A stretch of 64,000 nt of DNA from Streptomyces lichenis (lineage in GTDB: Bacteria > Actinomycetota > Actinomycetes > Streptomycetales > Streptomycetaceae). Location: assembly GCF_023218175.1 (NCBI RefSeq), contig NZ_JALPTH010000018.1, forward strand, positions 101,645 through 165,644. The letters are read 5' to 3'. The position numbers and the translations under genes were made by a program. The notes under the pieces were generated by a model that was given only the letters and a program-made list of their open reading frames with translations, was not told the origin of the DNA and did no database searches. Below, in pieces: positions 19,214 through 26,992 of this stretch (positions are counted from its first letter, which is position 1; each line of letters starts with the position of its first letter).

Positions 19214-20044
19214 ATGCCGAAGCACCGGTTGTCCAGAAGAGGCCGCTACATCGCCCTGGCGGCGACGGGTGCGGTGGTGGCCGCCGGGGCGGGGTTCGCG
19301 GCGCAGACCTCGATGGCGGCCCCCGCCTGGCCGGCCCAGAAGACCTACACGGGCCGGGCGTTCGACGCCTGCACCGCGCCCTCGCTTACCGCGATGAAGG
19401 CCTGGAGGAAGGACGGCTACTACGGCGGCATCGCGGTCTACGCGGGCGGCAGGAACCGCGGCTGCGCCCAGCCCGAGCTGACCAAGTCCTGGGTGAAGTC
19501 GGTGGACTCCCTGGGCTGGCGGATCATCCCGCTGTACGTCGGCGCCCAGCCGTTCTGCCAGAAGAGCCTGAGCAAGGAGCGGTTCACCGCGGCCGACGCG
19601 GCCTCGGTCGGGGCGAGCAACGCCAACGACGCGGTCGCCAGGGCCTCGGCGCTCGGGATGAAGGCCGGCAGCCCGATCTACCTGAACATGGAGTCGTACG
19701 ACATCACCGACAAGGCGTGCAACGACGCCACGTTGACGTATGTGCGCTCCTTCACCAAGACCCTGCGCGCCAAGACCTACCGGGCCGGCCTCTACGGCTT
19801 CAGCACCTCCAGCGCCAAGGCGGTCGCCACCGCCAAGGACCGCACCGACCTGCCGGGGAACCTCTGGTACGCGCTGTGGAACGGCCAGGAGACCACCACC
19901 AAGGACTGGCCCTGGGACCCGAAGCTGTACACCGGCCACAGCCGCGGCCACCAGTACAAGGCCAACAGCAAGGAGACCCGCGGCGGCCACACCATCGTGG
20001 TCGACCGCAACGCCTGGGACGCCCCGGTCGCCATCGTCGGCTGA
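19214..20044 (+). CDS. Secreted DUF1906/Rv2525c-like glycoside-hydrolase-like protein
   Basis: This 276-residue protein begins with a probable Tat or Sec signal: LSRRGRYIALAATGAVVAAG and an AAP cleavage region. The mature part starts TYTGRAFDACTAPSLTAMKA, continues YYGGIAVYAGGRN and WRIIPLYVGAQPFC, and has IYLNMESYD and GLYGFSTSSAKAV. This is the pattern of DUF1906 proteins, which fold as a GH25-like TIM barrel. A wall-related role is likely, but catalysis is unproven for the family. Four Cys suggest disulfides. ATG 19214 puts the signal at the N-terminus and has GGGGTGGGG upstream; earlier in-frame starts are unlikely. It is convergent with the downstream membrane operon. Confidence 0.85.
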   Translation: MPKHRLSRRGRYIALAATGAVVAAGAGFAAQTSMAAPAWPAQKTYTGRAFDACTAPSLTAMKAWRKDGYYGGIAVYAGGRNRGCAQPELTKSWVKSVDSLGWRIIPLYVGAQPFCQKSLSKERFTAADAASVGASNANDAVARASALGMKAGSPIYLNMESYDITDKACNDATLTYVRSFTKTLRAKTYRAGLYGFSTSSAKAVATAKDRTDLPGNLWYALWNGQETTTKDWPWDPKLYTGHSRGHQYKANSKETRGGHTIVVDRNAWDAPVAIVG

Positions 20045-20072
20045 GCGGCGACGGGTCCGGCGATGGGGCCCG

Positions 20073-20462
20073 TCACCCGAGGAGGCCCGCCATCGCGGTG
20101 CGCAGTGCGTCGGCGGCGGCTGCCAGCACGGCGACCGAGGAGAGAGCGGCGGCCAGCCGGTCGAGCGCACCGGTCAGCCGGCCGCGGTCGGGCTCCTCGG
20201 CGGCCAGTTCGTCGGCCACCTCCTCCACCTCGCCGCGCGCCCGCGCCCGGTCGGCGTCGGGCAGTTCCCGGCCGTGCTCCGCCAGCAGCTCGCGCAGCGC
20301 CGCCAGGGCCTCCTGCGGAGTCGGGCCGTCCTGGTCCGCCGCTCCCCCGTCCGAGACGACGGACGCTCTGGCGCCCCGCCCGGCCGCGACCGCGCCGGAG
20401 TTGTGGATGCGGCCGGCGCCGGTCTGGTGGATGCCGACGCTGTGCTCACCGCTGGTGGTCAT
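20073..20462 (-). CDS. Small helical protein with N-terminal QTGxGxIxNSGA motif
   Basis: This 129-residue protein has two parts. Residues about 9-35 carry GIHQTGAGRIHNSGAVAAGR, a Gly/Asn/Gln motif that reappears at the C-terminus of the protein encoded just upstream. Residues 48-129 are predicted helical (EALAALRELLAEHGRELPDA, VEEVADELAAEEPDRGRL) and end in a hydrophobic Ala/Leu segment that could be a coiled coil or weak membrane contact. It is the last gene of a three-gene operon, 13 bases behind the previous one. The motif resembles short adhesive or beta-arcade repeats of signalling proteins. Function unknown. Confidence 0.75.
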   Translation of the reverse strand: MTTSGEHSVGIHQTGAGRIHNSGAVAAGRGARASVVSDGGAADQDGPTPQEALAALRELLAEHGRELPDADRARARGEVEEVADELAAEEPDRGRLTGALDRLAAALSSVAVLAAAADALRTAMAGLLG

Positions 20463-20475
20463 GGGACGTGTCTCC

Positions 20476-22062
20476 TCAAGTTGCTCTACGGGCGGTTGTG
20501 GCGGAGGCGCTGGCGTCCCGCCCGACGGCGGTGGCGCCGCTGTTGACGATGGTGCCGCCGCCGGTCTGGAGGATGCCGACGTTCAGCACCTCGGCCTGGC
20601 GGGCGCGGAACTCGGCGGTGTCGACGTCCCTGGAATCGAGGAAGTCGAGGATCACCTCAAGGGTCCGCCGCTCGATGACCTTGAGGTACTTGGCGCTGTC
20701 CATCTGCTGGTAGTAGTGGTGGTAGCCGCCGCTCGCGCCCAGCTCGCGGACGCTGCTCAGCGCCCCCCAGTCGCCGAACGCCCGCTCCTCCTCGTCGGAC
20801 CCGGTGATCGCGCGCAGCCCGCCGGACCACCCCTGCCGCCGCTTCAGCGAGGTCACCAGCGGCCGGGGGGAGCGGAACACCGAGGCGAGCCCGCCGAGCA
20901 GGGTCTCGGTCAGCGCCTTGCCGGCCAGGGTGCCGAGCACCCTGCCGTCCACCCCGCGGGAGAGCCGGTCGGCCTCGTGGTAGGCGGCCCGGATCGGCAG
21001 CAGCTGGTAGCCGTGCAGCTGGGTGTAGAGCACCCGGCCCTTGAGGTCGACGTTGAGGAACACCGTCAGCACCAGTTCCTGCTGCCAGGAGCCGACCCGT
21101 ACGACCAGGAACTCCCGCGCCCCGTCGTACCGTTCGGCGGACGCCAGGGTCACCGTGTCGGGCGGGGCCGGGCCGTCCGCGCGGACGTAGAGGCGCTTGG
21201 TGACCTCCAGCCCGTCGAGCCGCTGGTCGGGCATGTCCACCTCGGTCAGCAGACGCGAGGTGAGCCGGTCCCTCACGTACGCGGTGAGTTCCGCGCCGGT
21301 GAAGGGGCGCGGGTCGGGTCGGCGGGCGCCGGCGTCCTCGGGGGGCGGTGGCCCGTCCGGTGCCGTGCCGGTGGGGCGCAGGGCGGAGTGCGCTCCGGCC
21401 GCGCGGCCGTCCAGGAGTACGGCGAAGGACCAGGACCGCTGGAGGTCGCCCGCGCCGACGAACGGGACGTAACCGCCGTAGTGGACGACACCGGAGGTGG
21501 GGTCCTGCTCCTCCCTGATCTCCCGGTACTGCTCCGCCATGTCCTCGGGGTCCTGGGGCGGTTCGCCGTCGAAGCCGTAACGGGCGCCCGGGCGCGACCG
21601 GACCCGGAGGTGGACGGTGACGATCTGCCGGACCACGATCTTCTCGATGAGCAGCGACGCCCAGGCGGCCCACAGGGCGATGACGGTCGCCGTCCAGAAG
21701 ACCGTCGCACCGAAGGAGCCCCACACCGAGCCCAGCACCCCGACCGCGAACCACAGCAGCAGGGCCGTGACGACCACGCCCCGCCGGGCGCCGCGCAACC
21801 GGCGGGCGGCGAGCGCGTGCCCGAGGACGGTCGCCGCGTCGTAGCCGTAGGCGGGCGCGGCCTTCCGCTGCCGGTTCTCCAGCAGTTCGTCGATCACCCG
21901 GTCGGCGAACTCCCGGTCCAGATGGGCGCCGATGGACAGCAGCCGGGTCACCTCGGACATGGCCGGGGGAACCGGATCGGGCACGGGAGGCCCCGGTGCG
22001 GGTGGTGCGGCTCCGGGCCGGTCGGCTCCGGGCGGCGGCGCGGTGCCGGGTGCGGTCGCCAT
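20476..22062 (-). CDS. Conserved membrane protein with C-terminal QTGxGxIxNSGA motif
   Basis: This 528-residue protein starts at an ATG with GAGGAGAGG upstream. It has a Pro-rich N-terminus, then SEVTRLLSIGAHLDREFADR, two transmembrane helices (about residues 95-113 and 119-138) and a large soluble domain (VTVHLRVRSRPGARYGFDGE, SWQQELVLTVFLNVDLKGRV, LLPIRAAYHEADRL). The last 35 residues hold GILQTGGGTIVNSGATAVGR, matching the N-terminus of the next protein. It belongs to a Streptomyces-type conserved membrane family I cannot name. The cytosolic domain with a terminal motif shared by its neighbour suggests that the two proteins associate. Confidence 0.78.
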   Translation of the reverse strand: MATAPGTAPPPGADRPGAAPPAPGPPVPDPVPPAMSEVTRLLSIGAHLDREFADRVIDELLENRQRKAAPAYGYDAATVLGHALAARRLRGARRGVVVTALLLWFAVGVLGSVWGSFGATVFWTATVIALWAAWASLLIEKIVVRQIVTVHLRVRSRPGARYGFDGEPPQDPEDMAEQYREIREEQDPTSGVVHYGGYVPFVGAGDLQRSWSFAVLLDGRAAGAHSALRPTGTAPDGPPPPEDAGARRPDPRPFTGAELTAYVRDRLTSRLLTEVDMPDQRLDGLEVTKRLYVRADGPAPPDTVTLASAERYDGAREFLVVRVGSWQQELVLTVFLNVDLKGRVLYTQLHGYQLLPIRAAYHEADRLSRGVDGRVLGTLAGKALTETLLGGLASVFRSPRPLVTSLKRRQGWSGGLRAITGSDEEERAFGDWGALSSVRELGASGGYHHYYQQMDSAKYLKVIERRTLEVILDFLDSRDVDTAEFRARQAEVLNVGILQTGGGTIVNSGATAVGRDASASATTARRAT

Positions 22063-22122
22063 GCCTCTCCTCAGGTACGGTCGGATGGTCGGTGGGTGCG
22101 GATGCGCGCGGGTCGGGACGGC

Positions 22123-23028
22123 TCAGAACTGGTCGGCCTGCCAGGTCCGCAGCGTGTGGGACTCGGCGATCGGGTTCCACACCACCAGGAAGGCCTCCTT
22201 GGCGGCGCTGGCCTTGGCGCTGTCCGCCACCGCCGTGCGGTAGGGCTCCGCGTCGGTGGCGGTGTCCGGGAGGCAGCCGCCGTCCTGCAACCCTCGGGCC
22301 CAGGCGGCGAAGTCGTAGTCGACGGCGGCCGACTGGTCCAGGGCCTCCTTCAGCAGGCGCTGCACCTCGGGCCCCTGCTCGATCAGGTCCACGGCGAGTC
22401 CTTCCACCTGGGTGGAAAGCCCCTCTCGGGCGACGGCCGCCGCCTGGAAGTCCGCGGCGTCCTCGGTGAGGCCGGCCTGCGGACCGCAGGCGGTGGCGTC
22501 CGCGACGGCCGTACTCACCGATTCCCGGTATCCGGACGACTCCTCCAGGATCCGGTCCACCTCCGACGCCTGGGCAACCGCCGTGCCGTTCGTGCTCTCC
22601 CCGGTGGGGGTGGGCTCGTCGGTGGAGGTGGTCTCCTCGCCGGGAGCGGTCTCCTCCTCGCCGCCCGCGCCGTCGTCGTCCTCGGTGGCCGGGTCGTAGG
22701 GAGCGCCCTGCCCCTGGTCGGCGCTGCCCTCGTCGCCGGTGTCCGGCAGATAGGTCCAGGGGCGTAAGACCATCAGCAGCAGGGCCACCAGCGGGACCGC
22801 CAGCAGCCAGGTCAGCCGGCGGCGCACCGGTGGGGCGAGCGTCGCCAGGATCTCCTGGTGGCTGTAGTACGTCGGACGGGGCCCCAGTACCGCGGCGCCC
22901 CCTCCCGCCCTCCCGCCCGCCGCTCGGCCACTCCCCCGGCCCTCGTCGGACTCCCCCGACTTCTCGTCCTGGTCAGCCTCCTCGGCCCTTCCGGCCGCCT
23001 CGCCTTCCAACCCCCACGCGTCTGCCAT
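22123..23028 (-). CDS. Single-pass membrane protein with Glu/Thr/Ser-rich stalk
   Basis: This 301-residue protein has an acidic cytoplasmic N-terminus (about 70 residues), one transmembrane helix (LTWLLAVPLVALLLMVLRPW), an outer Glu/Gly/Thr/Ser-rich stalk (about residues 100-150) and a helical outer domain with two Cys (ATACGPQ and DGGCLPD) that may form a disulfide. It is the first gene of the minus-strand operon with 20476-22062 and 20073-20462 and lies 60 bases before the second. Topology suggests an outer sensor or structural module paired with the cytosolic domains of the next proteins. No known family is recognised. Confidence 0.72.
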   Translation of the reverse strand: MADAWGLEGEAAGRAEEADQDEKSGESDEGRGSGRAAGGRAGGGAAVLGPRPTYYSHQEILATLAPPVRRRLTWLLAVPLVALLLMVLRPWTYLPDTGDEGSADQGQGAPYDPATEDDDGAGGEEETAPGEETTSTDEPTPTGESTNGTAVAQASEVDRILEESSGYRESVSTAVADATACGPQAGLTEDAADFQAAAVAREGLSTQVEGLAVDLIEQGPEVQRLLKEALDQSAAVDYDFAAWARGLQDGGCLPDTATDAEPYRTAVADSAKASAAKEAFLVVWNPIAESHTLRTWQADQF

Positions 23029-23137
23029 GCGCCCCCGCTTCCGTCCTCACACCGGAACTAGAGTGTGACGGAGGCCACTGCGATTTTCAGCCGAATCCGC
23101 TCTTCTCCCCTCATCGAGCACCGTCCTCCCCTCCCCT

Positions 23138-23170
23138 CCTCACCTCACCTCACCTCACCTCACCTCACCT
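23138..23170. repeat. Tandem pentanucleotide repeat (CCTCA) of about 6.6 units
   Basis: Six perfect CCTCA units plus CCT run from 23138 to 23170. On the minus strand this reads TGAGG repeated, and the stop codon of the flavin monooxygenase at 23165 is the first TGA of the array. Slippage here would alter only the 3' end or untranslated region. Confidence 0.9.
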
Positions 23171-24313
23171 GCCGGCCCACTCCCGTGCCAGCAGTTCATA
23201 GGAGCGCACCCGGGCGGCGTGGTCATGGATGAGGGTGGTGATGAGCAGTTCGTCCGCGCCGGTGGCGTCCCTCAGCTGCTCCAGCCCGTCGGCGACCCGG
23301 GCCGGGGAACCGACGAACCGGGTGTCCAGCCGGTCCTGGACCAGCGCCTGGTCCCGGTCGGTCCAGGGCAGGGCGCGGGCCTCCTCGGGGGTGGGGTACG
23401 GGATGGCGCCCTCGGCGGTGCGGATGCTGCGCACCCAGGGGCCGTACCCGGTGGCGAGCTCCCGGGCCGTCTCGTCGTCCTCGGCGACCACCACATCCGC
23501 GGAGACGCTGACATACGGCCGTCCGAGGACGTCGGAGGGCTTGAAGGAGGCCCGGTAGCCCTCCACCGCCTCCAGTACGGTGCCGGGGCTGACGTGGTAG
23601 TTCGCGGCGAACCGCAGCCCCCGGCCGCCCGCGGCCTGCGCGCTCTGCCCACCGCTGCTGCCGAGGATCCACAGCTGGAGGTCGGCGCCCTCCCCCGGCA
23701 CGGCATGGGCCTCCACCCCCTCCGGGGAGCGGTAGGTACCGGCCAGCAGCGCGAGGATGTCGTCGAGCTGCTCCGCGTACTCCTGCGGCTCGGCCCCCGG
23801 CAGGGTGAGCAGCCGGCGCTGGAGGGCGATGCGCGGCGAGCCGAGCAGCTGCGCGAAGGAGAACGGCGGCGGGATGAGCAGCCCGTTCGGCGCACGGCGC
23901 TCGACCGCGGGCCCGCTGGGCTCAGTGGCTGGGGGGCGGCCGCCCGAGCGGCCGAGACCGAGGTCGAGCCGGCCCGGGTGCAGCGTGTCGATCAGGCCGA
24001 ACTCCTCGACCACCGAGAGCGCGGTGCGGTGCCCGAGCTGCACCGCGCCCGAGCCGAGCCGGATCGTGGAGGTGGCGGCGGCGGTGAGGGCGAGCAGGAC
24101 CGCCGGGGAGGTGCCCGCCACCCCCGGGTTGAGGTGGTGCTCGGCGTACCAGTAGCGGGTGTAACCGAGCCGTTCGGCCTGCCGGGCGAGGTCGACGGAG
24201 TGGCGCAGGGCCTGCCCGGCGGTGGCCCCGGAGGGGATCGGGACCAGGTCCAGGACGCCGAGCGGCGTGCGGCCATCACCGGGGAGCGGCGAAGGAGAGG
24301 ACGGTGCGGTCAT
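23165..24313 (-). CDS. LLM class flavin-dependent oxidoreductase (LLM-1)
   Basis: This 382-residue luciferase-like monooxygenase has the usual barrel segments GYTRYWYAEHHLNPGVAGTS, TIRLGSGAVQLGHRTALSVV and LHPGRLDLGLGRSGGRP. It starts in an ATGA overlap with the stop of the preceding LLM gene, so it is coupled to it. It resembles the MsnO8-like subgroup, for which FMNH2-dependent oxygenation of sulfonates or other small organics is usual. It is last in the four-gene flavin monooxygenase operon whose leader ORF points to control by cysteine supply. Confidence 0.88.
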   Translation of the reverse strand: MTAPSSPSPLPGDGRTPLGVLDLVPIPSGATAGQALRHSVDLARQAERLGYTRYWYAEHHLNPGVAGTSPAVLLALTAAATSTIRLGSGAVQLGHRTALSVVEEFGLIDTLHPGRLDLGLGRSGGRPPATEPSGPAVERRAPNGLLIPPPFSFAQLLGSPRIALQRRLLTLPGAEPQEYAEQLDDILALLAGTYRSPEGVEAHAVPGEGADLQLWILGSSGGQSAQAAGGRGLRFAANYHVSPGTVLEAVEGYRASFKPSDVLGRPYVSVSADVVVAEDDETARELATGYGPWVRSIRTAEGAIPYPTPEEARALPWTDRDQALVQDRLDTRFVGSPARVADGLEQLRDATGADELLITTLIHDHAARVRSYELLAREWAGR

Positions 24314-25551
24314 GGGCGGACTCCTTCGGCGCCCGGCCGGGCGGCCGCGGTGCCGGGACGGTGCCCGGCCCCCCGTCCCCGTACGGGCTCGGTCTCCTCC
24401 ACGCGTACGGGACCGGATGCCCGTACGGACTCGGGTCCGGCCTCGCCTCCGCGTACGGCCTCCGGCGCTCCGCCCCCGACCGGCCGCACGGCCTCGGGCA
24501 GCACCGGGGCCCAGGGGAAGGGCGGGTCGGGGATCTCGGCGCGCAGCACCGGCGCGACCTCGGCCTGGAACCGTTCCAGCGAGTCCCGGTGCCGGGTGTC
24601 GGGCAGTCCGCCCGCGTCCGCCTGGACATGCAGCACCGTGTGGCCGAACCGCTCGTGGTAGCGGTGCACCTTCTCGATGACCTGCTGGGGGCTGCCGATC
24701 AGCGCCGAGCTGCGCTCCACGAAGTCCTCCAGCGTCTCGAAGACCACCGGCAGCCCCGCCTTCCGCGCGAAGGCCAGATTGCTCTCGAAGAGGGGTCGGT
24801 AGACGTCCAGCGCCTCCTGGGAGGTGCGGGTGACCAGCAGCCCGGCCGAGCCGGCGCCGACCACCAGGTCCGCCGGGTCATGGCCGTGTGCCTCCCAGCG
24901 TTCCCGGTAGTGGTCGATCAGCTCGGCGTACGGCTCGATGGGGTGGGTGACGTTGGCCGAGAACAGCGGGTCGCCGTAACGGGCGGCGAGCTCCACCGAC
25001 TCCCTGCTGGTGGCGCTGCCGTGCCAGACCCGGACCGGCTGCTGGTAGGGGCGGGGCAGCACCTCGGCGTCGGTCAGCTCGGGGCGGAAGCGGGTCCGGG
25101 CGGTCACCCGGTCCTGGCGCCAGATCCGCCGGAAGACCTCGTAGCTCTCGGCGTTGCGGTCCCACTGGTCCTCGGGGGTGACGGAGAACAGCTCCCGCTG
25201 CGCGGTGCCGTTGCCCTTGCCGATGATCAGTTCGAGGCGGCCGCCGGAGAGGTGGTCCAGGGTGGCGTAGTCCTCGTAGGCACGTACCGGGTCCAGCAGG
25301 CTGAGCGTGGTGACGGCGGTGAACAGCCGGATCCGCCGGGTCAGCGCGGCGATATGGCCGAGCAGCACGGTCGGTGCGGAGGAGAGGAAGGGCCGCTCGT
25401 GCCGCTCCCCCACGCCGAAGCCGTCGAAGCCCAGCTCCTCGGCGAGGACGGCGTTGTCGAGGACCTCCCGGAGGCGGGCGTGGGTGGACTTCAGCACGCC
25501 GGTGACCGGGTCGGGGCGGTGCACGATCAGGGTGATGGCGAGGAACTTCAC
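24310..25551 (-). CDS. FMN-dependent luciferase-like monooxygenase, CE1758-like (LLM-2)
   Basis: This 413-residue protein starts KFLAITLIVHRPDPVTGVLK and continues AEELGFDGFGVGERHERPF, TVLLGHIAALTRRIRLFTAV and HLSGGRLELIIGKGNG, a distinctive subgroup of luciferase-like monooxygenases. The GTG at 25551 overlaps the stop of the upstream gene by four bases (GTGA), showing translational coupling. The last 60 residues are a Pro/Glu/Arg/Val-rich tail with repeats such as PEAVR and GPESVR that lies outside the enzyme fold and looks like drifted coding sequence. The role is probably desulfonation or oxidation within the sulfur-scavenging operon. Confidence 0.87.
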   Translation of the reverse strand: MKFLAITLIVHRPDPVTGVLKSTHARLREVLDNAVLAEELGFDGFGVGERHERPFLSSAPTVLLGHIAALTRRIRLFTAVTTLSLLDPVRAYEDYATLDHLSGGRLELIIGKGNGTAQRELFSVTPEDQWDRNAESYEVFRRIWRQDRVTARTRFRPELTDAEVLPRPYQQPVRVWHGSATSRESVELAARYGDPLFSANVTHPIEPYAELIDHYRERWEAHGHDPADLVVGAGSAGLLVTRTSQEALDVYRPLFESNLAFARKAGLPVVFETLEDFVERSSALIGSPQQVIEKVHRYHERFGHTVLHVQADAGGLPDTRHRDSLERFQAEVAPVLRAEIPDPPFPWAPVLPEAVRPVGGGAPEAVRGGEAGPESVRASGPVRVEETEPVRGRGAGHRPGTAAARPGAEGVRP

Positions 25552-26967
25552 CGTGCCGCCGCCTCTCCGGCCGGGACGGCCCGCGGGTCGGCGGACGACG
25601 GCTCGTCGGGGTGGTCCAGGCCCAGATGGTGCCGGAGAGTGGTGCCCTCGTACTCGGTGCGGTAGACGCCCCACTCCTGGAGCAGCGGGACGACCCGGTC
25701 GGCGAAGGGGTCGAGGCCGCCGGGGGTCAGATGCGGGACGAGGATGAAGCCGTCGGAGGCGTCGGACTGGACGAAGTGGTCGATGGTGCGGGCCACCGTC
25801 CGCGGGGAGCCGACGAAGGTCTGCCGGTTGCCGGTGTGGATGACCAGGTCCCGGATGGACCACTGGTTGGCCTCGGCGAGTTCCCGCCACTCGCGGGCGG
25901 TGGCCAGCGGGTCCCGGTACATCCGCACCTGGGCGCGGCCCCGGGAGATGTGCTCCTCGGCTACGACCGGGTCGATGTCCGGCAGGGGCCCGTCCGGGTC
26001 GTACCCGGACAGGTCCCGGTTCCAGACGAACTCCAGGTGCTTCAGGGCGGTGGCCCCGCTGACCTGCTGGCGGCGGACCTCCCGGGCCTGCTCCTCCGCC
26101 TCGGCGTCGGTGTCGCCGAGGACGAAGGTGGCGGCGGGCAGCACCAGCAGATGGTCCGGCCGGCGGCCGTACGCGGCCAGCCGGGCCTTCACGTCCGCGT
26201 AGAACGCCCGCCCCTCCACCAGGGTGGCGTGCCGGCTGAAGATGGCGTCGGCGCTCGCGGCGGCGAACTCGCGGCCCTCGTCGGAGTCCCCGGCCTGGAA
26301 GATCACCGGTCGGCCCTGCGGGGAGCGCGGTACGTCGAAGCGGCCGTGGATGTCGAAGTGCGGGCCCCGGTGGACGAAGGCGCCCGCCTTGGCGTCCCGG
26401 AGGAAGACCCCGCCGGCGGTGTCGGCGAGGACCTCGTCTCCCCTCCACGAGTCGAAGAGCTCATGCGCGGTGTCCAGGAACTCCTTGGCCCGGGAGTAGC
26501 GCTCGTCCTGGGGCAGGAAGCCGCCGCGGCGGAAGTTCTCCCCGGTGAAGGCGTCCCAGGAGGTGACCACGTTCCAGGCGGAGCGCCCGCCGGAGAGATG
26601 GTCCAGGCTGGCGAATTGGCGGGACCTCATAGGGCTCGTTGAAGGTGGAGTTGATGGTGCCGGTCAGCCCGAGCCGGTCCGTGACGGCGGCCAGCGCCGC
26701 CAGCACCGTGAACGTGTCCGGCCGCCCCACCACATCCAAGTCGTATATCTGCCCGCCCTGTTCGCGGAGCCGCAAACCCTCCGCCAGGAACAGGAAGTCG
26801 AACTTGGCCCGTTCGGCGGTGCGCGCGAAGTGGACGAAGGAGTCGAACTCGATATGGCTGCCGGCGGCCGGGTCGCTCCACACGGTGGTGTTGTTGACGC
26901 CGGGGAAGTGGGCGGCGAGATGGATCTGCTTGCGCGGCCGGCCGTCGGCCCTGTCTGCGTCGGTCAT
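25548..26967 (-). pseudogene. NtaA/DmoA-type FMN monooxygenase gene broken by a frameshift (LLM-3)
   Basis: Two frames together encode one standard protein of about 470 residues. The first frame, from ATG 26967, runs RKQIHLAAHFPGVNNTTVWS through EFDSFVHFARTAERAKFDFL to TINSTFNEPYEV. The second continues RQFASLDHLSGGRSAWNVVT and stays open to 25548. The break is near 26629, where GAGGTC-C-CGCCAA implies one extra base or two missing bases. Both halves are well conserved, so the mutation is recent or a sequencing error. The family includes nitrilotriacetate and dimethylsulfide monooxygenases, which use FMNH2 from a separate reductase. The gene lies 25 bases behind LLM-4 and overlaps LLM-2. Confidence 0.85.
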
Positions 26968-26992
26968 GGTGTGCGGTCCTCTCCGGCGGTGG

